Part shown: positions 42,478 to 50,697 of the stretch, one piece after another | Layout of the letters: every line of letters begins with the position of its first letter | Position numbering within the stretch: position 1 is the first letter of the stretch | NCBI RefSeq assembly: GCF_036881825.1 | Contig: NZ_JBAJMW010000008.1 | Coordinates: 95,385 to 159,384 of the forward strand | Source: Tersicoccus mangrovi | GTDB taxonomy: Bacteria; Actinomycetota; Actinomycetes; Actinomycetales; Micrococcaceae | Direction: 5' to 3' | DNA length: 64,000 bases | Made by a program: the position numbers and the translations under genes | The notes under the pieces: generated by a model | The model's database searches: none | Seen by the model: the letters and a program-made list of their open reading frames with translations, nothing else | What the model was told of the DNA's origin: nothing

Positions 42478-45400
42478 CTACCGGCTGGGGGTGGGCGACG
42501 GGCTCGACGACGCCGTCGCCGACGGGCTGGGCGACGAGCTGGCACCGGCCGACGGAGAGGCGCTCGCCCCACCACCCTGGCCGAGCTGGTTCTCCGCCTG
42601 GATCGCGCGGCCGAGCGCTTCCGAGAGCTTCTTCTGCGCGGCCCCGTAGGCGGCGAAGTCGTTCTTGGTCAGCGCCTGCTGACCCTGCTTGACTGCGGCG
42701 TCCGCGTCGGCGAGGGCCTGCTTGAGCTGCGCCTGAGCGCTCACGCTCGTCCCACCGGTCCCCTGGCCGCTGGAGCTGCCGGCCGACCCGCTCGACGTCT
42801 TGCCGGCGTTCGCGGAGTCGCCCGCGGACGCGCCGGAGTTGCCGCCGAAGAGCTGGTCGAGGGCCTCGTCGAGGGTCGGCGCGAACCCGACCTTCTCGCC
42901 GAACCCGACGAGCACGCGCTGCAGGGAGGGGTAGGACGTCTCACCACTGGACTGCACGTACACCGGTTGGACGTAGAGCATGCCGCCGCCCACGGGCAGG
43001 GTGAGCAGGTTGCCGTTGAGCACGCTGGAGGCGCCCTGCCGCAGCAGGTTCAGGGTCTGGGACACCGTCGGATCCGAGTTGAACCGGTTCTGCACCTGGC
43101 CCGGCCCGGGTATCGACCCGGACTTGGGCAGGTTGAGCAGCTGGAGCTTCCCGTAGTCCGGCGACTTCACGCCCGCCTTGTTGCCGGCGTCGCCGTTTGC
43201 GGAGAGGTACCCGTAGAGCACGTTGCGCGGCGTCTCCCCCGGCCGGGTCTGCGGGATGAACGAGGACGTCAGGCTGAACGAGGGCTTGGTCGACCCGGGC
43301 ACCTGGAGCGAGAGGTAGTAGGGCGGCTGCGGCACGGCGTCCGCGCTGGTCGGGTCGTTCGGCACGGACCAGACGTCGTTCTGCTGGTAGAAGTCGACCG
43401 CGTTGGTCACGTGGTAGCTGGCGAGCAGGCCGCGCTGGACCTTGAACAGGTCCTCCGGGTACCGCACGTGCGCCATGAGCTGGGCCGACATCTCGCTGTA
43501 CGGCTTCAGGGTCGTGGGGAACACCTTCTGCCACGCCTTCAGCAGCGGGTCCTGGTCGTCCCACGCGTACAGGTCCACGGACCCGTCGTACGCGTCGACC
43601 GTGGCCTTGACCGAGTTGCGGATGTAGTTGATGTTGTTCGCCGGCAGCGACGCCACCCGGCCGTCCGCAGTCTGCGAGTCACGTGTGACGGAGTCCAGCT
43701 GCTGCTGCGTCGAGTACGGGAAGGAGGAACTGGTGGTGTACCCGTCGACGATCCACTTGACCCGGCCGTCGATGATCGCCGGGTAGGGCTTGCCGTCCAC
43801 CGTCAGGTAGGGGGCGAGCTTCTGCACGCGCTCCCGCGGGTCGCGGTCGTAGAGGATCTGGGAGTTGCTGTTGACGGCGTCGGAGAGCAGCAGGTCCGAG
43901 GACTGGAACTTCAGCGAGTAGAGCAGCTTGTTGAAGAAGTTGCCGAGGCTCGGCCCACCGTTGCCCTTGAACGTGTTGAAGGTGTCCTCGGTGGAGCCCT
44001 GCTGCTGCGGCCGGTCCAGCTCCCGCGCCGAGGCGCCCTCGGTGCCGCCGACGATCGAGTACTCCGGCGAGTTCTCACCGAAGTAGATGCGCGGTTCGTA
44101 CGTCTCGTCGTTGCCCAGGGTGCCGCTGCTCGGGATGCCGGCGAGCAGGAACTCGGGCTTGCCGTCGGCGGCCACCCGGTTGCCGGCGGCGGCGACGACG
44201 CCGTAGCCGTGGGTGTAGACGATGTGCTGGTTGTACCAGCCGGAGATGTTGTCCGGCCGCAGTTCGCGCACGGCCACGACGGTGTCCTGGGTCTTGCCGT
44301 CGAGGGCGTAGCGGTCGACGTCGAGCAGGCCGGAGAACTGGTAGTACGGGCGGAACTGCTCGAGCTGGGAGAAGGCCGCCGAGATGAGGTTCGGGTCCAG
44401 CAGGCGGATGCTCGCCGTGGTCTGCGCGTCCTGCCGCAGAGCGCCGGCGCTCGTGTTGGTGGTGGCCTTGTACTCCTGGGAGGTCACCGCGTCGAGCCCG
44501 TACGCCTTGCGGGTCAGGTCGATGTTGCGCTGGATGTAGGGCTGCTCGAAGGTCTGCTCCGACGGGGTGACCTGGAAGCGCTGGACGACCCACGGGTACA
44601 CGCCACCGGCGAGGATCGCGGTGATGATGAGCCCGACGGTGCCGATCAGCGGCAGCCGCCAGCGGCCGATGACGGCCGCGACCACGAAGAGCACCGCGAC
44701 GATGATCGCCGCGATCGCGAGCACCGACTTCGTGGGGATGACGGCGTTGACGTCCGTGTACAGCGCGCCGGCGACCCGGCCCGAGTTGTTCTGCAGGGTG
44801 CTGTACCGGTCGAGCCAGAAGTTGGCGCCCTGCAGGAGCAGGAACGCGGCGGCGACGACGGCGATGTGGATGCGCGCCGGACGGGCGACGCTCACGCCTC
44901 GCTCGTGCAGCCGAATGCCGCCGTACAGGTAGTGGGTGACGATGCCGAGGACCCCGCCGACGAGGACGACGCTGATCAGCAGCCCGGACAGGAACCCGAG
45001 GAACGGCAGGGTGTTCAGGTAGAAGCTGTAGTCCAGGCCGAACTGCGGGTCGGTCTGTCCGAAGGGCACCTGGTTGAAGAACAGCAGGATGCGCTGCCAC
45101 TGGGACGCCGCCGCGGTGCCGGCGAAGATGCCGAACACGATCGGCACGCCGATCATCGCCAGCCGGCGCACCGGCTCGAAGTTCGCCTGGTACCGGGCGA
45201 GGTTGTCCGGGGTCCCCTCGTCCGGGGCGTAGACCGGGCGGCTGCGGTAGGCGGCCGCCATGCTCGCGTACACGCCGATCGCCATGATGAGGAACCCGGC
45301 GAGGAAGACGCCGACGCGGGTGAGGTTCTCCTTGAGGAAGACCTCGAGATAGCCGAGCTGGCTGTACCAGAGCACGTCCGTGTACACCTGGCTGAGCAGC

Positions 45401-45513
45401 ACGATAGCGGCGATGACGACGGCGACGATGACGATCGTGGGAATCAGGGCGGATCGGCGCCGCCCGGATCGAGGTCGGCTCTGTCGTGGCTGGGGGGTTG
45501 ATCCGAAGGTCAC
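42478..45513 (-). CDS. UPF0182 family membrane protein
   Basis: The 1011-residue product has about seven membrane segments in its first 330 residues (IPTIVIVAVVIAAIVLLSQVYTDVLWYSQLGYLEVF begins the domain). A large extracytoplasmic region of about 550 residues follows, with family blocks such as NQHIVYTHGYGVVAA and GGMLYVQPVYVQS. The tail is Ser/Pro/Gly-rich. UPF0182 proteins (Rv3193c in M. tuberculosis) are of unknown function. The length matches the family. The GTG at 45513 has AAGGA 6 nt upstream. It sits downstream of the YlbL-type protease gene as in mycobacteria. Confidence 0.92.
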   Translation of the reverse strand: MTFGSTPQPRQSRPRSGRRRSALIPTIVIVAVVIAAIVLLSQVYTDVLWYSQLGYLEVFLKENLTRVGVFLAGFLIMAIGVYASMAAAYRSRPVYAPDEGTPDNLARYQANFEPVRRLAMIGVPIVFGIFAGTAAASQWQRILLFFNQVPFGQTDPQFGLDYSFYLNTLPFLGFLSGLLISVVLVGGVLGIVTHYLYGGIRLHERGVSVARPARIHIAVVAAAFLLLQGANFWLDRYSTLQNNSGRVAGALYTDVNAVIPTKSVLAIAAIIVAVLFVVAAVIGRWRLPLIGTVGLIITAILAGGVYPWVVQRFQVTPSEQTFEQPYIQRNIDLTRKAYGLDAVTSQEYKATTNTSAGALRQDAQTTASIRLLDPNLISAAFSQLEQFRPYYQFSGLLDVDRYALDGKTQDTVVAVRELRPDNISGWYNQHIVYTHGYGVVAAAGNRVAADGKPEFLLAGIPSSGTLGNDETYEPRIYFGENSPEYSIVGGTEGASARELDRPQQQGSTEDTFNTFKGNGGPSLGNFFNKLLYSLKFQSSDLLLSDAVNSNSQILYDRDPRERVQKLAPYLTVDGKPYPAIIDGRVKWIVDGYTTSSSFPYSTQQQLDSVTRDSQTADGRVASLPANNINYIRNSVKATVDAYDGSVDLYAWDDQDPLLKAWQKVFPTTLKPYSEMSAQLMAHVRYPEDLFKVQRGLLASYHVTNAVDFYQQNDVWSVPNDPTSADAVPQPPYYLSLQVPGSTKPSFSLTSSFIPQTRPGETPRNVLYGYLSANGDAGNKAGVKSPDYGKLQLLNLPKSGSIPGPGQVQNRFNSDPTVSQTLNLLRQGASSVLNGNLLTLPVGGGMLYVQPVYVQSSGETSYPSLQRVLVGFGEKVGFAPTLDEALDQLFGGNSGASAGDSANAGKTSSGSAGSSSGQGTGGTSVSAQAQLKQALADADAAVKQGQQALTKNDFAAYGAAQKKLSEALGRAIQAENQLGQGGGASASPSAGASSSPSPSATASSSPSPTPSR

Positions 45514-45624
45514 TGCGATCCTTGATGTCGAGGCGACGCCGGGTTCGGGTCGTCCTGGTCACATTCTGCCCGTGCCGCGTGCTGAGCTCCAAGCCACAGC
45601 GACGCCGCCGGTCGCGAGCGAGGC

Positions 45625-46857
45625 CTAGCCACAGCGCGGCAGCGCCGCGACGTCACCACCGGAGGCCGCCGTCTCGACCGCGTGCACCGCGCCGTCCAGG
45701 GTGTCCACGCGCACGACCGTGAGGCCGTCCGGCACGTGCCCGACGACGTCGGAACAGTTCGCGCCCGGCGCGAGGAACACCTTCGCGCCGGCGTCGCGCG
45801 CACCCACCATCTTCTGCGCGATGCCACCGATCGCCCCGACCGTGCCGTCGGCGCTGATGGTCCCGGTGCCCGCGATGTGCTTGCCGCCGGTCAGCGGCCC
45901 CGGCGTGATGGTGTCGATGATCCCGAGGGCGAACATCATGCCGGCGCTGGGCCCGCCCACGTTGTCCAGGGCGATCGACACCGAGAACGGGAACCGGTAG
46001 GTCGCGGCGAGCGCGACGCCGAGCTGCCAGGTGCCTCCCTGTCCGCGGGCCGGAGTGATGCTGACCGTGCGGGTGACGCCTCCGTTGCGCACCTGCAGGG
46101 CGACGGGCTTGCCCGCGGCGGCCGAGACGGCCGAGCGGACGTCCTCGATCCCGGACACGGAGCGCCCGGCGACCTTCTCCAGCACGTCGCCGCTCCGCAG
46201 CCGGCCGCTGGCGGGGGTGCCGTCGACGACCTGGGCGACGGTCAGGGTGCGCGTGAAGGCGATCTTCTGGTGACTCAGCGCCGCGGCGATGGCCTCCTGC
46301 TGGGAGTTGGTCATCGCGGCCGCGTTGGACTGCTCGACCTCCGCGCTGGTCACGTCCGGCGGGTACAGCAGCTCGGTGGGCACGACGGACCGGGTCGGGT
46401 CCAGCCACGCGCCGAGAGCGCCGACGGCGGTCAGCGGGCCGTTGGGGCCGCCGTTGACGTAGACGGTGGTCATGTCCAGGTCCCCGCTGGTCGGGTAGCT
46501 GGAATGCCCGCTCACGGAGATCAGCCGGTGCCCGTCGACGGTGCCGACGGTGTTGAACGTCGGGCCGGGCGACTCCGCGACGAACGGTGACGGCAGCGCG
46601 AGGGCCAGGGCGCCACAGACCACGGCGACGGTGGTGCTGACGCCGAGGGTGGTGATCCGCCGGCGCGGCGTCCGGCCGGCGACGTCACCGTTGCGGCCGG
46701 TCCGGCCGGTCCCTCCGGTGCGCGACCACGGCGTCCGGAACCGGCGAGCACCGGACTCGCCGTCCCGGCTGCCGGGCGCGGCGTCGGTGCCGGGTCGACC
46801 GGCGGCCCGGTCCGGCTCGACGGACGGAGTCGATCCGGTGTACTGGTCGCTGCTCAC
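45625..46857 (-). CDS. YlbL/Lon-like secreted serine protease with PDZ domain
   Basis: The 410-residue product has a cytoplasmic Arg/Pro-rich N-terminus, a signal-anchor at about 70-90, a PDZ domain at about 200-265 (TLTVAQVVDGTPASGRLRSGDVLEKVAGRSV) and a Lon-type S16 protease domain. The Ser-Lys dyad is visible: S304 in GGPSAGMMFALG and K349 in GIAQKMVGARDAG. Such proteins are homologues of Bacillus YlbL and M. tuberculosis Rv3194c. The start is uncertain: the GTG at 46857 is preferred because it lies downstream of a TACCCT at 46940-46945, but an in-frame GTG at 47016 would add 53 residues. Confidence 0.88.
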   Translation of the reverse strand: MSSDQYTGSTPSVEPDRAAGRPGTDAAPGSRDGESGARRFRTPWSRTGGTGRTGRNGDVAGRTPRRRITTLGVSTTVAVVCGALALALPSPFVAESPGPTFNTVGTVDGHRLISVSGHSSYPTSGDLDMTTVYVNGGPNGPLTAVGALGAWLDPTRSVVPTELLYPPDVTSAEVEQSNAAAMTNSQQEAIAAALSHQKIAFTRTLTVAQVVDGTPASGRLRSGDVLEKVAGRSVSGIEDVRSAVSAAAGKPVALQVRNGGVTRTVSITPARGQGGTWQLGVALAATYRFPFSVSIALDNVGGPSAGMMFALGIIDTITPGPLTGGKHIAGTGTISADGTVGAIGGIAQKMVGARDAGAKVFLAPGANCSDVVGHVPDGLTVVRVDTLDGAVHAVETAASGGDVAALPRCG

Positions 46858-47265
46858 GGGGAGGGGGTCCTCATCTGCGCCGGAGGTCGATGTCCCGGCC
46901 GCGCCCGGACGGGCGGCGCGGCGGCTCGGCGCACCCCACAGGGTACCGCTCGTCGTCGTGAACTTCCCTGACGTTCCGCCGGGAGTCGGGAAGGGCCATC
47001 CCCCGCGGTTCGACACCGGTCGGACCCCGGCTGGTCACCCGGCTCCGCCCGCGGCGAACGGACGCGCGACGGGCAGACACTGCGCACTCGCCGCAGGTAA
47101 CGTGAACACATCGGACCCGGGCCGCCGGATCGTTCGTCCAGCGGTGCGCGGGTCCATCACCGGCGCGGCTCCTGGCGGAGTCGTCATCCGGCCGATGCCC
47201 TCCGCAGCGGCACCGACCGGTGGGCCGGAAGCCTGCCACGACCGGACACGAGGACGGTACCTCCC
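46858..47265. other. 408-bp divergent intergenic region
   Basis: This gap lies between the YlbL-type gene (minus) and the DUF2342 gene (plus). It holds TACCCT (minus strand, 46940-46945) as a candidate -10 for the protease gene and a possible alternative GTG start at 47016. I see no convincing promoter for the plus-strand gene and no hairpin or repeat of note. The codon at 47016, if used, would shrink the gap to 249 bp. Confidence 0.5.
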
Positions 47266-48786
47266 ATGAGTTCCCAGCACGGCGACGACGACGACACTCC
47301 GCAGGACCCGCTGTCGGAGATGCTGTCCAAGCTGCTCGGCGGCAACCTCGAGGGCTTCGATCCGGCCGAACTGGCACGGGCCGCGGGCATGCCGTCGGAT
47401 CCCAACACGCTGGCCATGATGTTCCAGCAGATGCAGGCCATGATGAGCGCCTCGGGGGATTCCCCCGTCAACTGGCAGCTGGCGCACGAGAGTGCCCGCC
47501 GCGGCGCCGCCTCCGGCGCCGACCCCTCCGTCTCCACCGCCCAGCGGCGGGACGTCGAGGAGGCGCTGCGGGTCGCCGAGCTGTGGCTCGACCCCGTGAC
47601 CGACTTCCCCGGCACCGGCCTGACCGGCCGCGCCTGGTCTCGTGCGGAGTGGGTCGAGGCCACGATGGACACCTGGAAGCAGATGACCGAGCCGGTGGCC
47701 AACAGCATCGCCACCGCCCTGACGCAGGCCATGACCGAGCAGCTGCCGGAGGAGATGGCCGGCATGATGGGCGGCGCCGGCTCGATGATCCGCAACCTCG
47801 GCGGCGCCCTGTTCGGCATGCAGCTCGGGCACGCCGTCGGCGAACTGTCCGGCGACGTGGTCTCGGCCTCCGAGATCGGCATCCCGCTCGCCGAGGGCAC
47901 GATGGCCCTGCTGCCCGCCAACGTCGCCGCCTTCGGCGAGGGACTGGACATCGACGAGTCGCAGGTGCGGCTCTACCTGGCCGTCCGGGAGGCCGCGCAC
48001 GCCCGCCTGTTCGTGCACGTGCCGTGGCTGCGCTCCCACGTGCTCGGCATCATCGGCAGCTACGCCCGCGGTATCCACATCGACACCTCCCGGATCGAGG
48101 AGGCCGCCCGGCAGATCGATCCCTCCAACCCCGAGTCGGTGCAGGAGGCCCTCTCCGGCGGCATGTTCACCCCCGAGCGCACGCCCGAGCAGGAGGCGGC
48201 GCTGGCCCGCCTCGAGACCGCTCTCGCCCTGATCGAGGGCTGGGTGGACGAGGCGACCGCCGCCGCGACGACGAACCTGCCGGCCGCGGCGGCGCTGCGC
48301 GAGGTGGTCCGCCGTCGGCGCGCCACCGGCGGGCCGGCCGAGCAGGCGTTCTCCTCCCTGGTCGGCCTGGAGCTGCGGCCCCGGCGGCTGCGGGACGCGG
48401 CCGCGCTGTGGGCGACGCTGGCGCAGGAGCGCGGCACCGAGGGCCGGGACGCGGTCTGGGCGCACCCGGACCTGCTGCCCACCCCCGAGGATCTCGACCA
48501 CCCCGCCGACTTCACGGCCCGCAGCGAGCAGCGCGCCGCGGCGGACGCCGACGTCGACGCCGCCCTGGAGAAGCTGCTCGCGGGTGGCTTCGACGAGAAG
48601 CCGGACACCGCCGAGGACGCCGTCTCCACCGACGAGGGTGAGCTGCCCGGCCAGGAGCCCCTGTTCGACGTCGACCCGGACGCCGCGACGGGCACCGGGA
48701 CCGGTGCGCACGACGACGGCCCACGCAACAGCGAGGATCGCGACGGCGAGGGTGACGACGGCGACGACAAGCGGCCCCGCGGCTGA
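47266..48786 (+). CDS. zinc-dependent metalloprotease-like protein (DUF2342 family)
   Basis: The 506-residue product matches the actinobacterial DUF2342 family, whose M. tuberculosis member is Rv3195. It shows helical blocks such as EWVEATMDTWKQMTEPVANSIATALTQAM, GSMIRNLGGALFGMQLGHAVGELSGDVVSASEIGIPL, and the metal-site region LYLAVREAAHARLFVHVPWLR. The usual HExxH is replaced by REAAH, the norm for this family, so protease activity is uncertain. The C-terminal 90 residues are Asp/Glu/Gly-rich and disordered. The ATG at 47266 follows GGTACCTCCC, with GAGGAC further upstream. Confidence 0.85.
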   Translation: MSSQHGDDDDTPQDPLSEMLSKLLGGNLEGFDPAELARAAGMPSDPNTLAMMFQQMQAMMSASGDSPVNWQLAHESARRGAASGADPSVSTAQRRDVEEALRVAELWLDPVTDFPGTGLTGRAWSRAEWVEATMDTWKQMTEPVANSIATALTQAMTEQLPEEMAGMMGGAGSMIRNLGGALFGMQLGHAVGELSGDVVSASEIGIPLAEGTMALLPANVAAFGEGLDIDESQVRLYLAVREAAHARLFVHVPWLRSHVLGIIGSYARGIHIDTSRIEEAARQIDPSNPESVQEALSGGMFTPERTPEQEAALARLETALALIEGWVDEATAAATTNLPAAAALREVVRRRRATGGPAEQAFSSLVGLELRPRRLRDAAALWATLAQERGTEGRDAVWAHPDLLPTPEDLDHPADFTARSEQRAAADADVDAALEKLLAGGFDEKPDTAEDAVSTDEGELPGQEPLFDVDPDAATGTGTGAHDDGPRNSEDRDGEGDDGDDKRPRG

Positions 48787-48869
48787 CGCACCGTCGGCCG
48801 CCTTCCATTCGGTGGCCGCGCTTCCGCTGGACGGGCCCAGCTCCAGGGCCTACTCCCCCTTGTGCTGAA

Positions 48870-48885
48870 GTTACTCTCCGGTAAC
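48870..48885. promoter_or_regulatory. candidate operator GTTAC-n6-GTAAC upstream of the SDR gene
   Basis: The inverted repeat GTTAC-TCTCCG-GTAAC stands out in a GC-rich gap, 122 bp before the SDR start. A TAACAT at 48882-48887 could be a -10, so a bound protein would block it. The pattern is compatible with TetR/FadR-type lipid regulators and also with GlnR-like gTnAC-n6-GaAAC sites. The binding protein is unknown. Confidence 0.5.
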
Positions 48886-49006
48886 ATCTGAGCAGCGCAT
48901 CACCTCCGAGCCCAGCTGTCCTGACGTTGCCCGTCTCGGCACCGGTCGGGACCGGACGGTGATGAGTGGACCCGGTTCCATCCGTTCCACGAATGGGGAG
49001 AAGGCC

Positions 49007-49846
49007 ATGGCTCGAGGTCAGCACCTGGACGGCACCCGCATCCTGATCACCGGCGGCGGGTCCGGCATCGGCCGCCGCATGGCGATCGATGCGGCGAAGC
49101 GCGGCGCCCGCGTGACCGTCTGGGACCTGTCCGCGTCGGCCGCCGCGGCCGTATGCGCGCAGATCACCGCGGCCGGCGGCAGCGCCCGGTACGACACGGT
49201 CAACGTCGCCGACCGCGACGCCGTCGCCGCCACGGCGGGGACGGTCATCGCCGAGACCGGCGGCATCGACGTCGTCGTCAACAACGCCGGCGTCGTCTCG
49301 GGCACCCGGCTGCTGGACACGCCGGAGTCCTCCATCGAGCGCACCTTCGACGTCAACGTCCTCGCCCTGTACTGGGTGACGCGCGCGTTCCTGCCCGGCA
49401 TGATCGAGCGGGGCCGGGGCACGGTCGTCACGATCGCCAGCGCCGCGGGGCTCGTCGGCGTCGCCCGGCAGACCGACTACTCGGCCAGCAAGTGGGCGGC
49501 GGTCGGCTTCACCGAGTCGCTGCGCAACGAACTGCGCGCCGACGGTCACCCGGTGGGCACCCTGACGGTGTGTCCGTACTACATCGACACGGGCATGTTC
49601 GCGGGCGTCTCCACACGCTTCCCCCGCCTGCTGCCGATCCTCGACCAGGACGTCGTCGCGCGACGCGTCGTCGACGCGATCGAGTCCGGGCGCGAGCAGC
49701 TGATCATGCCGCCGCTCGTCGCGATCCTGCCGGGCATGCGCCTGCTGCCGACGCGGCTCTTCGACCGGCTCACGGATTTCTTCGGCGTCAACCGGACGAT
49801 GGACCACTTCACGGGACGAGTAGGCTCGTCCGTCGGCCGGGAGTGA
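49007..49846 (+). CDS. short-chain dehydrogenase/reductase
   Basis: The 279-residue product is a classical SDR. It has NAD(P)-binding ITGGGSGIGRRMA, NNAG at the VVVNNAGVVSG strand, catalytic Ser in TIASAAGLVG, and Y-x3-K in DYSASKWAAVGF. The C-terminal part is extended, with PPLVAILPGMRLLPTRLFDRLTDFFGVNRTMDHFTGR, as in SDRs acting on lipids or sterols. The ATG at 49007 has GGGGAGAAGG upstream, better than the upstream ATG at 48959. The candidate operator at 48870-48885 probably controls it. The substrate is not deducible. Confidence 0.9.
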   Translation: MARGQHLDGTRILITGGGSGIGRRMAIDAAKRGARVTVWDLSASAAAAVCAQITAAGGSARYDTVNVADRDAVAATAGTVIAETGGIDVVVNNAGVVSGTRLLDTPESSIERTFDVNVLALYWVTRAFLPGMIERGRGTVVTIASAAGLVGVARQTDYSASKWAAVGFTESLRNELRADGHPVGTLTVCPYYIDTGMFAGVSTRFPRLLPILDQDVVARRVVDAIESGREQLIMPPLVAILPGMRLLPTRLFDRLTDFFGVNRTMDHFTGRVGSSVGRE

Positions 49847-49861
49847 CGGCCCGGCCGTCAC
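49843..49861. terminator. hairpin overlapping the SDR stop codon
   Basis: GTGACGGC (49843-49850) pairs with GCCGTCAC (49854-49861) across a CCG loop. The stop codon is in the left arm. It sits between the convergent SDR and YgjP-type genes. Confidence 0.5.
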
Positions 49862-49889
49862 CGAGCCGGCGGCCGGCGCGACCCGCCGC

Positions 49890-50525
49890 TCAGCCCTCCG
49901 CGTGCTCGCCGGTGAGACCGCGCCGGGCGGCGAAGCTCGCCCCCTCGAGGAACGCCTTCGCCTCGGTCAGGCGCGGGTAGCCGGCCAGTAGCGCCTGGAA
50001 CCGGGGCCCGTGCCCGGCCTCGAGCAGGTGGGCCAGTTCGTGCAGCAGCACGTAGTCCACCACCCAGTCCGGCATGCCCTGCAGCTGGGTCGAGAGCCGG
50101 ATCGTGCCGCGGCTCGGCGTCGCCGACCCCCAGCGGGTGTTCTGGTTGGGGACCCACCGGATCGAGGCCGGCCGCGCCCGTCCCCCGAGATAGCGACGCG
50201 ACAGTGCCTCCGCGCGGGCACTCAGGCCCTCCGGACCGTCCTCTGCGGCCTGCCGGTCCCGCTGCGCGGTCAGCCGCGCCACCATGGTCTCGACCCATCT
50301 GCGCTCCTGCGCGGCCGTGCCCGCCGCGGGGATCGAGACGACGATCCGGCCGTCCTGCCACACGGCGCTGATGGTGCGGCGCCGGCGGGACGACCGCCGC
50401 ACCTCCACGGGCGGCCGCCCGCCGTCCGCCTCGGTCGGCGACACGCCGCGGTCCTCCGGTACCGCGGACGGACGGGCCGGCTCGCCGGGCTCGGGCACCT
50501 CGGGTGAACGGTGTCGTGGGGTCAC
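49890..50525 (-). CDS. YgjP-like metallopeptidase domain protein (DUF45/WLM-like)
   Basis: The 211-residue product has a disordered Arg/Pro-rich N-terminus (about 1-45) and a C-terminal metallopeptidase domain. The catalytic motif is LLHELAHLLEAGHGPRF, giving HExxH and a third His in GHGxxF. Preceding it are TRWGSATPSRGTIRLSTQLQGMPDWVVDYV, characteristic of YgjP-type proteins. The substrate is unknown. The GTG at 50525 lies exactly 6 nt after TACGGT, so it is probably leaderless. It is convergent with the SDR gene and divergent from the ThiF-like gene. Confidence 0.85.
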   Translation of the reverse strand: MTPRHRSPEVPEPGEPARPSAVPEDRGVSPTEADGGRPPVEVRRSSRRRRTISAVWQDGRIVVSIPAAGTAAQERRWVETMVARLTAQRDRQAAEDGPEGLSARAEALSRRYLGGRARPASIRWVPNQNTRWGSATPSRGTIRLSTQLQGMPDWVVDYVLLHELAHLLEAGHGPRFQALLAGYPRLTEAKAFLEGASFAARRGLTGEHAEG

Positions 50526-50531
50526 TGCGCC

Positions 50532-50537
50532 ACCGTA
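50532..50537 (-). promoter_or_regulatory. -10 hexamer TACGGT, leaderless start of the YgjP-type gene
   Basis: TACGGT, then GGCGCA, then GTG on the minus strand. Confidence 0.6.
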
Positions 50538-50697
50538 TCCCGCTCCCCCGACCGCACCCGATCACCCCTGTGGACAACCCGCGTCGGGGTCACGCGAGCT
50601 GTGGCAGGCTGACCGCACCCGCGGCGGTGAGTCCGATCGGACGGTCGCGCCGCGGCGGTGTCATGGCGGTGATCGCCAGAGGGATCGGGGGCACATC

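Noticed and set aside
39988..45501. 1837-codon plus-strand frame antisense to the UPF0182 and thioesterase genes
   Set aside because: The frame runs across several well-supported minus-strand genes and the tRNA. Composition is that of an antisense shadow.
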